Source of the DNA: Agapetus fuscipes
Taxonomy: Eukaryota; Arthropoda; Insecta; Trichoptera; Glossosomatidae
Assembly (NCBI GenBank): GCA_951799405.1
Contig: OX637361.1
Coordinates: 10,762,170-10,826,169, forward strand
Direction: 5' to 3'
DNA length: 64,000 bases
Made by a program: the position numbers and the translations under genes. A model generated the notes under the pieces. It made no database searches, had not been told where the DNA came from, and was given only the letters and a program-made list of their open reading frames with translations. Position 1 is the first letter of the stretch; every line of letters starts with the position of its first letter. Below are positions 1-10,985 of the stretch, in pieces.

Positions 1-256
1 TTCACTCACCGTCCAGGCTTCACTTCCATACATCAAGGTGGGCACTAGTATACCGCCGTGCACCGCTAATCTAACATTTTTAGAGAGATTTTGGTTCCTG
101 GCGATGCAAGCGGTCGCACCCAGTACACACCTGCCTTTCATTATTCTTCTTTCAAATTCACCGGACATTCTTCCATCTTTTTCAAACTTACTTCCCAGGT
201 ATACTAACTCATTTACGACATCAACATTCATTCCATTAATTTTAAATTCATAAATT
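1..256 (-). mobile_element. LINE-L reverse transcriptase C-terminal fragment, cut by window edge
   Basis: On the minus strand this encodes the start of the same C-terminal region found at 26627-27295, including NVDVVNELVYLGSKFEKDGR and GGILVPTLMYGSEAWTVSE, nearly identical in wording. It belongs to a non-LTR retrotransposon ORF2 (reverse transcriptase polyprotein) downstream of the catalytic core. The rest lies beyond base 1. It begins close to the same place as the 26627 copy, so both may share a 5' truncation point. The LINE clade is not assigned. Confidence 0.8.
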
Positions 257-548
257 GCATTGTTGTATTATTCGATTAATTTACATAGAACAAACCAACT
301 CATCTACAAAATCTAAGACTCACTATGCAAAAGATTTTTAAGCTTCTCACATAAATAATACTCTGAAGTCACAGCCAACCGACTTTTTATTGTAATTTGC
401 GTTTTTTTTATTATAAAAAAACTAATCTACAAAATCTACTCGCACTATTTGAGTTTCTCTCCTACTCCTCACCCAGTGTGTAATGCCCAGAAGTCACCGC
501 GCGAGCACGGACAACGAGTTTTAGCATTTGTCAAGTCAGGTGCTTGTA
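257..548. other. unannotated AT-rich spacer
   Basis: No recognisable gene or repeat family is seen here, apart from phrases such as 'atctacaaaatctaa' that foreshadow the 549-622 array. Confidence 0.5.
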
Positions 549-622
549 GAATCTAAAACTACTATTTATTTATAATCTACAACCACTATTTATTTACAAT
601 CTACAACCACTATTTATTCATC
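549..622. repeat. 24-bp tandem repeat, three units
   Basis: The phrase AATCTACAACCACTATTTAT recurs with a 24-bp period at about 549, 574 and 598, with a few substitutions in the first unit. No coding content is seen. Confidence 0.75.
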
Positions 623-710
623 TAGTAGATCTAGCACTTAAACTACGTCAATGCATTTTAATTTTACAACTGGCTGAACTGAAGGAGTTTAAAGTGAGAA
701 GATACCAGTG

Positions 711-874
711 CTGGAAGTCTCATCACCACGATAATTCTTACTTACTGAATATCGGTAATATTTGTATGAAGACTAATCATCTGTTCCCTTGCGGCCATCT
801 TGGATTGACAGGTCTTCATACAAATATTACCGATATTCGGTAGGTAAGAATTACCGTGGGGATGAGACTTCCAG
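711..874. mobile_element. short foldback MITE (MITE-F), copy 1
   Basis: The ends are CTGGAAGTCTCATC and GATGAGACTTCCAG. The arms run through TTCTTACYTACYGAATATCG and ATTTGTATGAAGAC and meet at a short unpaired centre containing the phrase GGCCATCTTGGATTGACAG. The ~164-bp unit could fold into one long hairpin and has no coding capacity, typical of a non-autonomous DNA element. It is inverted relative to the 8265 copy. I could not read a clear target duplication. Confidence 0.8.
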
Positions 875-1437
875 CTTCCAGGAAGACTGGATGGTCATTA
901 GAGTGGAGTGAAATGTCTTTTTTCGTTTTATCAAACACAAATAGCGTAGAAAAGGTGCCTTTTAGGATCAAATTTACTAACTCAAAAAGAAACTTAAGTA
1001 AAAATAAGAGGATCTTCCCGCACAACGTCATCGAATTTTATGTAAAAAAGTAATTTTAAGGTCATGTTTGACGCTTTTTAAAAATGTTTAAAATTTTTTT
1101 TTGCTATTTATTTTTGCTTAATTCATTATTTCTGAAACGTTTAGTTCTTCAGATGACTGTACATTGGTCATCCACAGTGTGGCGCAGTGGTTGGCCGTGC
1201 GGGAGCCAAAAATTTCAAATTTCTACCAATAGACGCTACCGATGGCGCAAGAGAATTAAATTGCCGATCGCCATACAAAAACAAGGATAGTAAGTTCATT
1301 TACATCTCGTTTCCCATTTACCAATATACAAAAGAAAAATGTCCCAGTAACGCATGTGCCACGGAACTTGCGAGGATGCTAGGAATCAGTCTCAAGGACA
1401 GCGTTCCCATTGAGTAGATGCTCAGACGCACTAGGCG
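875..1437. other. unannotated spacer
   Basis: No gene is recognised. Short open frames on either side of 1187-1417 have no family signature; the stretch 1160-1420 is less AT-rich than its surroundings. Confidence 0.4.
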
Positions 1438-1640
1438 TCCCTCCAGTGCTTATTTGACTTATCTATCATTTGATTCAAAGATTACCTTTCAATGACATTA
1501 TCTTAAGAATCACATTCTGCACAATCTGAGCTAAGAAAAAAACGCAAAACATGATAATGTGAAATTGGTTTAAATATTTCTAAAATCAATATCCCTTTAC
1601 AATAATTTTGTTAATTCCACTCCGCAGAAAAAAAATGTAT
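1438..1640 (+). mobile_element. MITE-C copy, 3'-degenerate
   Basis: Matches the 21535 MITE-C through 'agtgcttatttgacttatct', 'atttgattcaaagat', 'cttaagaatcacattctgca' and 'caatctgagcta'. The right inverted end is not recognisable. Confidence 0.6.
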
Positions 1641-2344
1641 GCCACTTCAAATAAGTTCAATGTTTTGTTACGCAGTAATCGTCTAAAAAAAAGATACCTC
1701 TAATAATCTTTTTTTTAATTTTCTCTATGATGTTTTCTGAGCCATTAAAAATTCACATGTCGCTAGTTTTTGTTCCAATCTGGTCCAAGATCTAACAAAA
1801 CCCGTCGTGGTTGAACGCTCCTCATTGTTTCTACTGACACAGGTACACCTTATCTGTAAAAAACAATCTCCACAGAGTGTTTCTTTTTTTCTATTGCATG
1901 CGCACTGATTTTTTAGTGGACCGCCGTTGCGAGTGTTCTCAATCTGTTAATGCATGTTTTTTGTTTTATAGTCCCACACTGTTGGAGAGTTTTCCAATCG
2001 TGCAGCTAAGGCAGCTGGATAGAATCAAACGCACTTCAGAATAAAAGTATTGTCGTTTTGGATAGAATTAAAAATGGATTTTACAAACCGTGTTCTACAG
2101 ACGAAATTGTTCTTTAACATTTCATTGATTTTCGTCCCCAATTTATATGTTGTTTACATAAAACGCCACATTTGAACTGTCCAGGGACAACATGGTAAGA
2201 GGTTTCTCTAAATGCGCAGCTTATTAACGTTTTTTTTTTCTAAAGAGCAAAGCCCATACAGGTGTGACGTTTTCCCACCGAGAAAAAAAATCTGAGTTCA
2301 AATTTGTGGTGAGTCCATTCCTAGCGGGTAAACATTTTTTTTTC
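1641..2344. other. unannotated AT-rich spacer
   Basis: Several homopolymer T/A runs, but no recognisable gene or repeat family. Confidence 0.4.
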
Positions 2345-2445
2345 AAATAACCGCTTTTTATAGCGACGATCAAGCACACAAAGGATTCTTGAGGTGTGAT
2401 ATACACAAAAAAGTGCTCACGTAATAAGTCATCGTAACGTTTATT
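2345..2445 (+). mobile_element. SINE-1 3' fragment
   Basis: Matches the SINE-1 3' region: 'tagcgacgatcaagc', 'ttcttgaggtgtgata', 'cacaaaaaagtgctcac'. The head is missing. Confidence 0.65.
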
Positions 2446-2559
2446 GACTTTTCTTAATCATATGCAGATGAATCATGTGAATAAGGAACAGATGTATAGG
2501 GAAGATATTGTAAAATGGGGAATACAATGAAAACAATACTGCTATACACATGTAAATAT

Positions 2560-2750
2560 AATGGGAGGTGATAGGATCCCACGCATCGCTCTCCAAGAGA
2601 ACCCAACTGGAAGAAGTCACTCTGGAAGAACTCAAAAAATGAAAAAATGGCATGATAGCTGGCAGTCCCAACTCTTAAGAAATAGACGAAGCGGCACACA
2701 CAGATCCAATGTTAGAAAAGGAATTAAAAGACGAAAAATAATAAAATCTA
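2560..2750 (+). mobile_element. possible decayed LINE fragment
   Basis: An open frame rich in basic residues (e.g. KMKKWHDSWQSQLLRNRR) looks like the basic tail of a LINE ORF2, but no diagnostic motif is kept. A chance ORF is possible. Confidence 0.25.
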
Positions 2751-2829
2751 ATGAAAACATTGTACAGGATTCCGGAGAAGAGGTCACAATACCGATTCAT
2801 CCATCTTGACTTTCTCAAATGTTGGGCAT

Positions 2830-3655
2830 TCTGTCTTGAAGCTTCCAAGTGTTCTAAAATCTTCGTTGGTAGTTTGAGGTTAGAGCAATTGCAGACAAAG
2901 ACAGTTCCTGATGATGCAGCACTTTTATTTCAATAAGATACAAGTTAACAACGACAGTCTTGGTCTAATATTCGACAAGAAAAGAACCGTAAAGATTTTG
3001 ACAAGAAAAGAACAAAATTGTAACTAGAATTTAGCTTCAATACTATCCAAAAGTCAAACGACACAAGAAATGCGACCATACAAAATCAATGTTGTCTTAG
3101 AAAATGTCGTGGTTGACAAATTCAAATTTCGCAACTAAATGATTCTTTTACCTACCATATTCAAATATTTGATCCAACATTATTTTTTCTATTTTAAAAT
3201 CCCAAATAAACATTTTGAGAAGCGCTGCCAGGTTGTAGCATTCGGTTATCACTACATTTCGTTTGGACGTGTGCCCGGAATGGTAAAAGAGTCTTTGGAG
3301 CAGTGATTGACACACCGGCTAAGACCGGTAGCCCGAAATATCGCGGTTCAACATCACTCGTGACCTCGGCCAGTCGTCATCTTCATCATTATCATCACCA
3401 GTCGGAATTGACGGCCGATCATACATCATCCGAGAGCCCGCGGCCACGAGAAACTTATTTGAGCGGCTGTACAATTCAAATTTGAATGGATGGATTACTC
3501 TGGGCTTGCGATTAAAAATGTCTAATAATGAAAATAAATATATTTGTTGTTGATGTAACTGAAAGGTTGTATTGTTTGTTTTGATAACATTTGTAATTTT
3601 AATACATATTCACAGAGTACACAATATATATATTTGGTTTCATATAGATTGCACA
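2830..3655. other. unannotated spacer with a CpG-rich island
   Basis: Mostly AT-rich with nothing recognised. The stretch 3250-3480 is clearly richer in CG dinucleotides (cggcc, gcccg, cgcggttc) and carries a 60-residue open frame with no family signature. Confidence 0.4.
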
Positions 3656-3657
3656 GG

Positions 3658-3790
3658 GTATATTACCGGAAGGCCAGCGTCTACCAGGTCGCCCTCCCAA
3701 AAGATGGAAGAACAGCTGGTCTTCTGCATCACATGAGGGAGTTCCAATATAAACAGATCCTAGATCTATAACAAGAGGAAGAAGAAGAAG
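3658..3790 (+). mobile_element. decayed LINE C-terminal fragment
   Basis: The frame reads LPEGQRLPGRPPKRW followed by KNSWSS. The R-x-P-G-R-P-K-R-W pattern is typical of the basic C-terminal end of non-LTR retrotransposon ORF2 proteins. It runs into an (AAG)n-like tail. Confidence 0.45.
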
Positions 3791-3954
3791 AATAACATAT
3801 AAAAAAACTGCTCTTTCGGAAGCATGGAAACCCCCGCTTCAAGTGAAGGGATTGGCGACTCTTATCTGTAAAAATAAACACGTCAATTACCACTTCGAAA
3901 TACCTACCACGGCACGGCACCCCCATGTCTCGCTGAGCTATGTTATGTCTATAA

Positions 3955-4240
3955 GCCTTCAAAACGACCACTACGCTCTGCCCTCACTGCTGTCAACAAG
4001 GTCATAGTGCCAAAAACAGCGAACACATTAAATTTTGCAGACAGGAGCTTTGCGGTGGCCGGGCCGGTTGCGTGGAACAATTTGCCCCTCGCGTCGGTGT
4101 TCGCGCGAACCAGCCTACAACCACCTTTAGGAAGGGACTGAAGGCACTGCTTATCTCCAGAAGCCATGGTGCTCTTGAGATGATCCTGGACCATTAAATG
4201 GCGCCACAGGAAAGAAATCATCCATCATCATCATCACGGA
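3955..4240 (+). mobile_element. CR1/L2-like LINE 3' end with (ATC)n tail
   Basis: A conceptual translation gives NTLNFADRSFAVAGPVAWNN followed by LPL, matching the C-terminal signature (FG-RAF-VAGP-WN-LP) of CR1/L2-type reverse transcriptases. The 3' UTR phrase GGCGCCACAGGAAAGAAATC is followed by an (ATC)n tail ending in CACGG. The same end is seen inverted at 30908-31194. 5'-truncated and frameshifted, so a dead copy. Confidence 0.75.
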
Positions 4241-4262
4241 AAATTGATTTATTTTCGCAATG

Positions 4263-4525
4263 TTTGACTGATAGGTTGGTATGCGGCTGAACACCCATAC
4301 TGTAAAAATTGGTTCACTTTGCCAATGTCACCCCTGCTTGAGGGAAGGTCGGCAAGAGTTGCAGGGCTTATGTTCATTTGAGATTGGGTTTTTTATATTG
4401 TAGGTCCACATGCGGCATGTGTAAGCGCGAAATTATGCATGTCTGCTTGTGGGAATGCATTTAATATGAATCTCAAATGATACATATCTTTGCAGCTTAG
4501 ATTTAGATTTAGATTTGCAGCTTAG
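4263..4525 (+). repeat. A-repeat, complete copy
   Basis: Has the 5' phrase GACTGATAGGTTGGTATG, the middle CCAATGTCACCCCTG and GGCAAGAGTTGCAGGGCTTA, and the 3' GCAGCTTAGATTTAGATTT tail, with 'tttgcagcttag' duplicated after the tail. Confidence 0.9.
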
Positions 4526-4944
4526 TTATGTCGTGTATGAAAAAAACCTTACCCATTTTATATTCAACATTGGATGGGACTCAGTTACTCGCTTAACAAA
4601 GACGTTACTTTAATATATACCTAGAAGTTTGAAAAGCCAAGCAAATCCGAGCTGTAAACAATGGGTACCTTTGTAATTAATTATCGATGAAAATTATGGA
4701 TCGGTAAGTGATTATTAAGTTCGGAATGGGAAGCCAATGCCTAGAAGGGCTTACCATGGCGTGGGTAAATGTTTACGATTTACCTTACATTTTGTACCAA
4801 CGATTTTACCTGTATGAGTTTTACCTATATAATAGGGTGACGTACCAAGTTATTGGCCGGTTAAAGTACGACTATATTTTACTTCCTTGCGTCCCTGAAT
4901 GGCCTACCAGAAAGTATTATTTTGGGGTCATTTTTTTTTGTATA
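4526..4944. other. unannotated AT-rich spacer
   Basis: Contains a 105-residue open frame from 4708 without recognisable motifs; its end overlaps the SINE-2 head that follows, so it is probably not a gene. Confidence 0.4.
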
Positions 4945-5106
4945 CAGCCGCTTCTCAGCTGGTATAGTGCTTGCATTCCATGCCGTGAGCTCGGGTTCGA
5001 ATCCCACCGAGGGTGTCAGAAATGATTTTTCGTTGCGGTATTTATTTAGCTCACTCAGCCGTCACAAGAAATGAGTACCAGCTCCTTCAAGAGCTGGGAA
5101 ACCCTT
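4945..5106 (+). mobile_element. SINE-2 5' part
   Basis: A tRNA-like head with a box B (GGGTTCGAATCCCACC), then GGGTGTCAGAAATGATTT and 'acaagaaatgagtaccagct'. The 3' half is lost. A second antisense box-B-like phrase (attcgaaccc) follows at 5114. Confidence 0.8.
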
Positions 5107-5153
5107 TGATGAGATTCGAACCCAAGATCTCGGCAAGGATTGCTAGCACTGTA

Positions 5154-5390
5154 GATGCGGCTGACCACCCATGCTGTAAAAATGGTTCACTTTGCCAATG
5201 TCACCCTTGTTACAAGGAAGGACGGCAAGAGTTGCAGGGTGTATGTCCATTTGAGATTGGTTTTTATGTTGTAGGCTCACATGAGTCATGTGCAAGCGCG
5301 AACTTGTACATGTCTGGTTGTGAGAATGCATGTAATGTGAATCTCCAATGTAACATATCTTTGCAACTTAGATTAGATTAGATTAGATTC
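5154..5390 (+). repeat. A-repeat, 5' end missing
   Basis: Starts at ATGCGGCTGACCACCC and keeps the middle and a (TTAGA)n tail of four units. Confidence 0.85.
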
Positions 5391-5426
5391 TTAAGCTATT
5401 AACTAATATGTTATTTGAATTATATG

Positions 5427-5680
5427 TTCCTTGACTTATAGGTTGGTATGCGGCTGACCACCCATACTGTAAAAAAAATGGTTCACTTTTCCAATGTCAC
5501 CCCTGTTTCAGGGAAGGACGGCAAGAGTTGCAGAGCTTTTGTTCATTTAAGATTGGGTTTATATTGTAGGCCCACATGCGGCATGTGTTAGCGCGAAATT
5601 ATACATGTCTGCTTGTGGGAATGCATTTAATATAAATCTTAAATTATATATATCTTTGCAGCTTAGATTAGATTAGATTA
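5427..5680 (+). repeat. A-repeat, complete copy
   Basis: Runs from TTCCTTGACTTATAGG to a (TTAGA)n tail; lies 36 bp downstream of the previous copy in the same orientation. Confidence 0.9.
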
Positions 5681-6716
5681 GTACCAATTTACCATATTTA
5701 ATCGAAATGATAAAATAAAAACAAATGATTCATGATTGATTTTTGTTAAATGCATATTAGTAGGTACCTACCTAATTTGAGAAAAAAAAAAATATTTCCG
5801 TTCAAAAATGCAGCATTCGGTAAATTAGTAAAAAAACTGTAGTTTTTCTAAATTTAATCTTACATGTTCAATAACTGGTACGCTCACCCTACTACAATAA
5901 TATAAATGAAATAAAATGGCAGTGGGAGTTGAGCGTTTTTGGCTACAGGCTGCACAGAAAAAAACTATTACAAAAAATAGCCTTAAGAACTGTATTATTA
6001 TTTGTAATAAATAGAGGTCGTTATATAAAGAAAATATATGCTTCTAATTGGATCGACTTATATAAAGTGTCAATCTATGTATATTTTTTATATGGCTTAG
6101 TTTTAATCCTTGACTATTTTTCTTTAATGGTATTGCTTAGTAATCAGATATCGTTAGTAAAACCTTGACTATGAATAACAGATTTTATATAATAAAAAAA
6201 AAACATTCTTATACAATAATCGAAGGTACCTACTTATGTTTGATCCATGAACGTGCAGAGCATTTCTACCGTGGGTAGGCAAATATATAAGAATTTCTAA
6301 TGTTTTCGGCAGGGCTATTTCAATTGTAAAATAAAGGCTTCTTTCAATAAAGGCACAAAGTACTGTGATAGTCAAAGTGAGAAAATGATGAAAGGGTATT
6401 TGTGGACGCTAGAACAGTTACAGTTACAGATATATTTATAAGATTTTTGTACAAAAATTAACAGAGAGTAACTTTCTTATGCAGCTAGTACCTCCACTTT
6501 TATATCCGCCATGGATTTTGCTACAAAGTGTCGTTTACCGTGTGCGGTATTTACTGCTTTTTTCTTCAGTTTCCGAAATTCAATTTGCATTATTCAAATC
6601 AGCTTTTAGCCTTTAAAAATTGTTTTTAGAAAGCATTTCAGTTATTTGTCTTGGTACATAGAACCAAACTGCGTACTATGTTTGCTTCGTAACAGTGTGA
6701 TACCCAGTCTTTAGTC
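5681..6716. other. unannotated spacer, about 1 kb
   Basis: Very AT-rich. I see no repeat family; short open frames at 5929-6168 and 6169-6375 lack family signatures. Confidence 0.45.
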
Positions 6717-6928
6717 TGTAATCTAAGTTGCAAAGATGCATAAGGCTCATATTAAGTGCACGCCCATAGACACGTGTAAGTTTGCGCTTCCACACGCTAA
6801 AATAAACCAAACCTCAAATTAAAATAAAACATACAACTGCTACCTCCTACCTACCTGAAACCGTGGTGGCATTGGCAAGAGTGAACCATATTTTTACAGC
6901 ATAGGGGTCAGTCTCATACTAAGCTTTT
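6717..6928 (-). repeat. A-repeat, degenerate
   Basis: Antisense copy beginning with 'gtaatctaagttgcaaagat' and ending near 'ggggtcagtctcatacta'. Belongs to the subfamily with GTGGTGGCATTGGCAA instead of GGGGTGACATTGGCAA. Confidence 0.8.
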
Positions 6929-6967
6929 AATGAAGGAATGCTGTGTTCAAATCAATCACTTCTTTAA

Positions 6968-7214
6968 TCTATAATCTAAATTGCAAAGATTTGTTACATT
7001 TAAGATTCATATTAAATGCATTCTCACAAGCAGACACGTATAAGTTCACGCTTAAACATGCCGCATGTGAAACTACAATGTATAACCCAATCTCAAATGT
7101 TCAAAAGCCCTGCAACTCATGCTGACTTTCCGTGAAACAGGGGTGACATTGGCAAAGTGAACCATTATTTTACATTATAGGTGGTCAGCCTCATACCAAC
7201 CTATAAGTCAAAGA
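6968..7214 (-). repeat. A-repeat, complete copy
   Basis: Antisense, from 'tataatctaaattgcaaag' to 'ccaacctataagtcaaagaa'. Confidence 0.85.
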
Positions 7215-7572
7215 AATGATCGAATGAAAGCAGTTTGTGTAAGTGAAACCAGCGAACCTATTTATTTTTACAGGTGAGTCACACGGCGTTAACCCTGTGT
7301 TATTGACAATCGTTTTTGGCCTGAGGTCTAGCGAGCGCCATACCCGCTAATTAAATTTAATATAATTGTCTGATGTACGCTGTAATTATAAGGTTGGATT
7401 TCCTTTTATTTATGAGCCAGCCATGTGCCAGTACTAACTTGTGTTGTGTAAAAATAAAATGAAACAAATCAATGCTGGAATAAGGCAAAACGTCTTTCCA
7501 TACAAAAAAATCCCCACAAATGAGCAGGTATTACAAATGATAGCAAAAGGATACTTCAATTCGAATTGAGAT
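7215..7572. other. spacer with a SINE-2-like crumb
   Basis: 'acctatttatttttacaggt' at 7257-7276 matches SINE-2 antisense, but the flanks do not continue the match. Otherwise unrecognised. Confidence 0.35.
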
Positions 7573-7790
7573 CTACTATAATATAAGTTGCTAAGATGTG
7601 TAACATTGAGGATACATATTATATGCCCACGTATAAACACGCATGTGAACCTACGACATGAAACCCAAATATCAAATGAACATTAACCCTGCAACTCTTG
7701 CCGGTTTTCCCTGAAACAGGGTGACATTGGCAAAGTGAACCATTTTCTACCATGGGTGGTCAGCCACATACTAACTTATAAGTCAAGGAA
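7573..7790 (-). repeat. A-repeat, complete copy
   Basis: Antisense copy ending 'cttataagtcaagga'; the (TTAGA)n tail is reduced. Confidence 0.85.
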
Positions 7791-7892
7791 CATACACAAC
7801 AAGTTACAATTTTTAAATTATAAATAATAATACGTATAAATATCAAAACAATTTACTAATTTGAAAACACCCTATCCCTAGCCGCCAACATT

Positions 7893-8115
7893 TCAGATCA
7901 ACCGTCATTTATTTCTGTCCTTACATACTTCTTTCATTTCATCCAAAGTCACAACCTTCTTTATAGAAGCTCTCCTTTTATTATGACTCTGGATATTCCA
8001 TTCATTCGCTATTTCAGAAATTTGATCCATCCATACCTTTCTCGGTCTTCTTACCTACTTCCTCTACGATAACCATCTATTCTTGCAACATAAATTTATA
8101 CTCTCTTTCGTTCAT
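7893..8115 (-). mobile_element. LINE-L C-terminal fragment
   Basis: On the minus strand it encodes KVWMDQISEIANEWNIQSHN and KKVVTLDEMKEVCKDRN, the same ending as the 26627 copy. Frameshifts disrupt it. Confidence 0.75.
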
Positions 8116-8119
8116 CATT

Positions 8120-8245
8120 ATAAATAACCATACTTTTCAGGTTCCGGTGGTTCATTCGTTGGAAGAGACCCAACCCAGCCAATGCAGTCTGTTGGCTTTT
8201 TTTTACTGGACCATATCTTGGAATTGTCTTGGAATAGATCAAATT
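8120..8245 (+). repeat. F-repeat copy
   Basis: Shares 'aatgcagtctgttggctttt', a preceding 'ggaagaga' and following 'atcttgg' with 62985-63165. A short piece recurs at 14862-14895. Origin unknown, possibly a LINE 3' region. Confidence 0.5.
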
Positions 8246-8264
8246 AAAAAGATAACAGGACCTT

Positions 8265-8428
8265 AAGTCTCATCACCACGGTAATTCTTACCTACCGAAT
8301 ATCGGTAATATTTGTATGAAGACCTGTCAATCCAAGATGGCCGCAAGTGAACAAGCTGATTAGTCTTCATACAAAATATATAACCGATATTCGGTAGGTA
8401 AGAATTCCCGTGGTGATGAGACTTCCAG
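8265..8428. mobile_element. short foldback MITE (MITE-F), copy 2
   Basis: Long inverted arms (AAGTCTCATCACCACGG... / ...TGGTGATGAGACTT) around a centre reading 'atccaagatggccgcaagtg'. Nearly identical to 711-874 but in the other orientation. The near-perfect arms suggest fairly recent activity. Confidence 0.85.
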
Positions 8429-9074
8429 CCCAGTTTATATTTTTCACAAAGTACACAAATAAATGATTTTATTTGGTTGATTAATTAAAAAGACTTAACC
8501 CTTAGTCTGTCGACTTTATGCTGCCGTGTCGCCGTCCATGATTTATCTCTCTTAATCAGCGCTTAATTAAAAAATAAAACTGGTTTTGCAATTAGTGCTA
8601 TCACCGGAGTTAAATAAAAAAAACACAACCGACACTACAAAAAAAAAAAAAAAAACACTCACTTTCTAGTAAAAAAATAATTGGGAAGAGAGGGATGCAA
8701 GGTAAGAAGCGTTAATGAGTTTCGGTAGCGCTTGTGTCTTGGTGTAAGCGATAAGGTGATCATAAATTAGAAGCCAGTTTCAGGTATTAGAAGCCGATAC
8801 CGAAGCAGACTGAAAGGTAAAGCTTTGGGTTGAGATGCGGCAGTGCTGTAAAGAAATGAAGTGGTCAATCTCTTCTTCTTTTTGTTTTAGATAACTTATA
8901 ATAATAATAATATTAGGATGATTTATTTGGTGAGCGCTGTTTTTGTAAGTATCACACCTCGATTCATATGTGATTGAACAGAAGTTGTCCCGTGAGGGAG
9001 CAGAGCAACTACTATCTCTCCACCTCTTTAGCGGTCTTACTTGAAAGCAATATCCAACAGGTATTCGTTGTATA
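8429..9074. other. spacer with a SINE-1 tail piece
   Basis: Mostly unrecognised AT-rich sequence with an A-run at 8639-8655. The stretch 8897-8965 is an antisense SINE-1/LINE tail (TTAGGATGATTTATTTGGTG then AGCGCTGTTTTTG). Confidence 0.5.
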
Positions 9075-9330
9075 TTCCTTGACGTATAGGTTGGTATGAG
9101 GCTGGCAACCCATACTGTAAAAGTTGGTTTACTTTGTCAATGTCAAGTCTCTTTCAGGGAAGGTCGGAAAGAGTTGCAGGGCTTATTTTCATTTTAGATT
9201 TGGTTTTTATATATTGTAGGTCCACATGCGGCATGTGTTAGCGCGAACTTATAGGTGTCTGCTTGTGGGAATGCATTTAATATGCACCTCAAATGATACA
9301 TATCTTTGCAACTTAGATTTAGATTTAGAT
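9075..9330 (+). repeat. A-repeat, complete copy
   Basis: From TTCCTTGACGTATAGG to a TTTAGA-type tail. Confidence 0.88.
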
Positions 9331-9904
9331 ATACTGTGGGCAGCTCCATTAAGTACGTAGTCAATTTAAAAATGCCTTGTTTTCTTTAGCGTCGTTTAGT
9401 GGCAATAAAATAAACTTGCAATCAAAAAAATTAAAAAAAAATTCGGCCTACTTGCAATGTTGTCAAATAAACAATAATCAAAGCTTTGTGCAATAAGAGA
9501 AGGCTATGCTTTGTGTACACAAAATATAGCTACAATCGTACCTGCCACGATTTTTTTTTCTTCAGTTATTTTTATTTTGTCGATATGTCAAAGGAGTATT
9601 ATGTAATTAAAATGAGGAATCCAGCATAAAATAACGACAAATTACATCCGGGACTTGGTCTACGTGCGAAATAGCTGATTCATCTTTTTTTTGTTTGCTA
9701 GTTGTACATGCAATTAAAATATTAATTAAAGAAACAACTAAGTACATAGTCTGAAGACCGAAAATGTTTGTATTTTTTTAAAATAGAAAGGGGCTAAAAC
9801 ACAGTGTAATAAATAAAGGAAAATTAGTTTTCTTTTATTGTTATGCGTTAAATTGAAACCAAAAAACGTTTTTATTCGTAGGTACCTAAATAAAAAATAA
9901 AATG
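9331..9904. other. unannotated AT-rich spacer
   Basis: Nothing recognised; very AT-rich with many short A/T runs. Confidence 0.45.
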
Positions 9905-10200
9905 TATGACCGGTCCGTCTAGTGGTTAACACTTCAAACTTGTGATTGGAAGGTAGTGGGTTCGAATCCCGGCGAAGAAAGAAAAAATCTTTTATTTTTC
10001 AAATATGCTCTTCGCTGTGTTGAATGTTATGTAATCTGTCTTTACCAAAGACCCGTCACCATAGGTCCATCGAGTAATCGAGTTTTGCTTAAGAATTGGC
10101 GCGTTCTTCAGCGACGATCAACCTCGAAGAGGCCTCTTGAGGTGTGATACACACAAAAACAACGCTCACTAAATAAATCATCCAAATATTGTTATTTATT
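9905..10200 (+). mobile_element. SINE-1, near full length
   Basis: The tRNA-like head has a box-A-like GTCTAGTGGTTAACAC and a box B GGGTTCGAATCCCGGC. The body has 'atgctcttcgctgtgttg', 'ctttaccaaagac' and 'gaattggcgcgtt'; the 3' region is CTCTTGAGGTGTGATACACA then ATAAATCATCCAAATATTGTT. RNA polymerase III-driven, LINE-mobilised element by family analogy. Confidence 0.85.
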
Positions 10201-10244
10201 TAAAAAAAACGTTTATTCGTATGCTAGAGTCTAACAGCCAGACG

Positions 10245-10432
10245 AAGATGTTTAAGGGTTGGATGGACCTTTGGTGACAAGTCCTTGTTAAACGTATATA
10301 TATTTATTTTGTAATCCAGCTCAGTGAAATAATAATAAAAAAAAGTTTTTTGTTTCCCCCGCCGGCGATCGAATTCTCAACCTTCCGATTAAGAGTCAGT
10401 AGCTTTTACCACTTGACTACAGACCGACGTAG
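10245..10432 (-). mobile_element. SINE-1, 5' half
   Basis: Antisense: 'ggatggacctttggtgac' (body) through to the head complement 'ccacttgactacagaccg'. Degenerate. Confidence 0.65.
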
Positions 10433-10591
10433 AGAGTATGTTGTTTGTGGAGTTTAACTGTAAACAAGAGGAGTGGATCCTGCAGAGACTGCTTCCATTC
10501 ATAATCCACGTGGTCAGGGCTGGCAGAAATCCTGAAGAGAAATCCCTGCAAGAAATCCCAGGGTGATATCCCGGAAATGATATCAGGGAAT

Positions 10592-10800
10592 AATCTAATA
10601 TAAGTTGCGAAGATATGTTAAATTGGGGATTCACATTATATGCATTTTCACAAGCAAACATGTATAAGTTCGCGCTTGTACATCCCACATGTGAACCTAC
10701 AACATAAAAACCCAAATCTCAAATAAACATACACACTGCAATTCTTGCCAATCATCCCTGAAGCAGGGGTAACATTGGCAAAGTGAACCATTTTCTACAG
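10592..10800 (-). repeat. A-repeat, 5'-truncated
   Basis: Antisense, from 'aatctaatataagttgcgaag' to 'gtgaaccattttctacag'; the outer 5' end is missing. Confidence 0.85.
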
Positions 10801-10825
10801 CATACATTTATCGATTTTCAAGTTA

Positions 10826-10985
10826 AACACACTTCTCCAATGCTACCTCTGTTTCAGGAGAAGGTGGCAGGACATGCAAGATGACTGTTAATTTTAGGTT
10901 TAGATTATTTTGTATGTACAAATGCAGCATGCGTAAGCACAAAATTACACATTTCTGCTCGTGCATTAAATATTAATTTTATTTT
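10826..10985 (+). repeat. A-repeat, strongly degenerate
   Basis: Keeps CTGTTTCAGGAGAAGG, 'tgcagcatgcgtaagcac' and 'catttctgctcgtg'; both ends are lost. Confidence 0.6.

Noticed and set aside
4708..5025. 105-residue ORF as a gene
   Set aside because: Its C-terminal third is SINE-2 head sequence; chance frame.
5340..5392. TTAGA runs as telomere-like sequence
   Set aside because: Insect telomeres are TTAGG; these pentamers are always the tail of the A-repeat.
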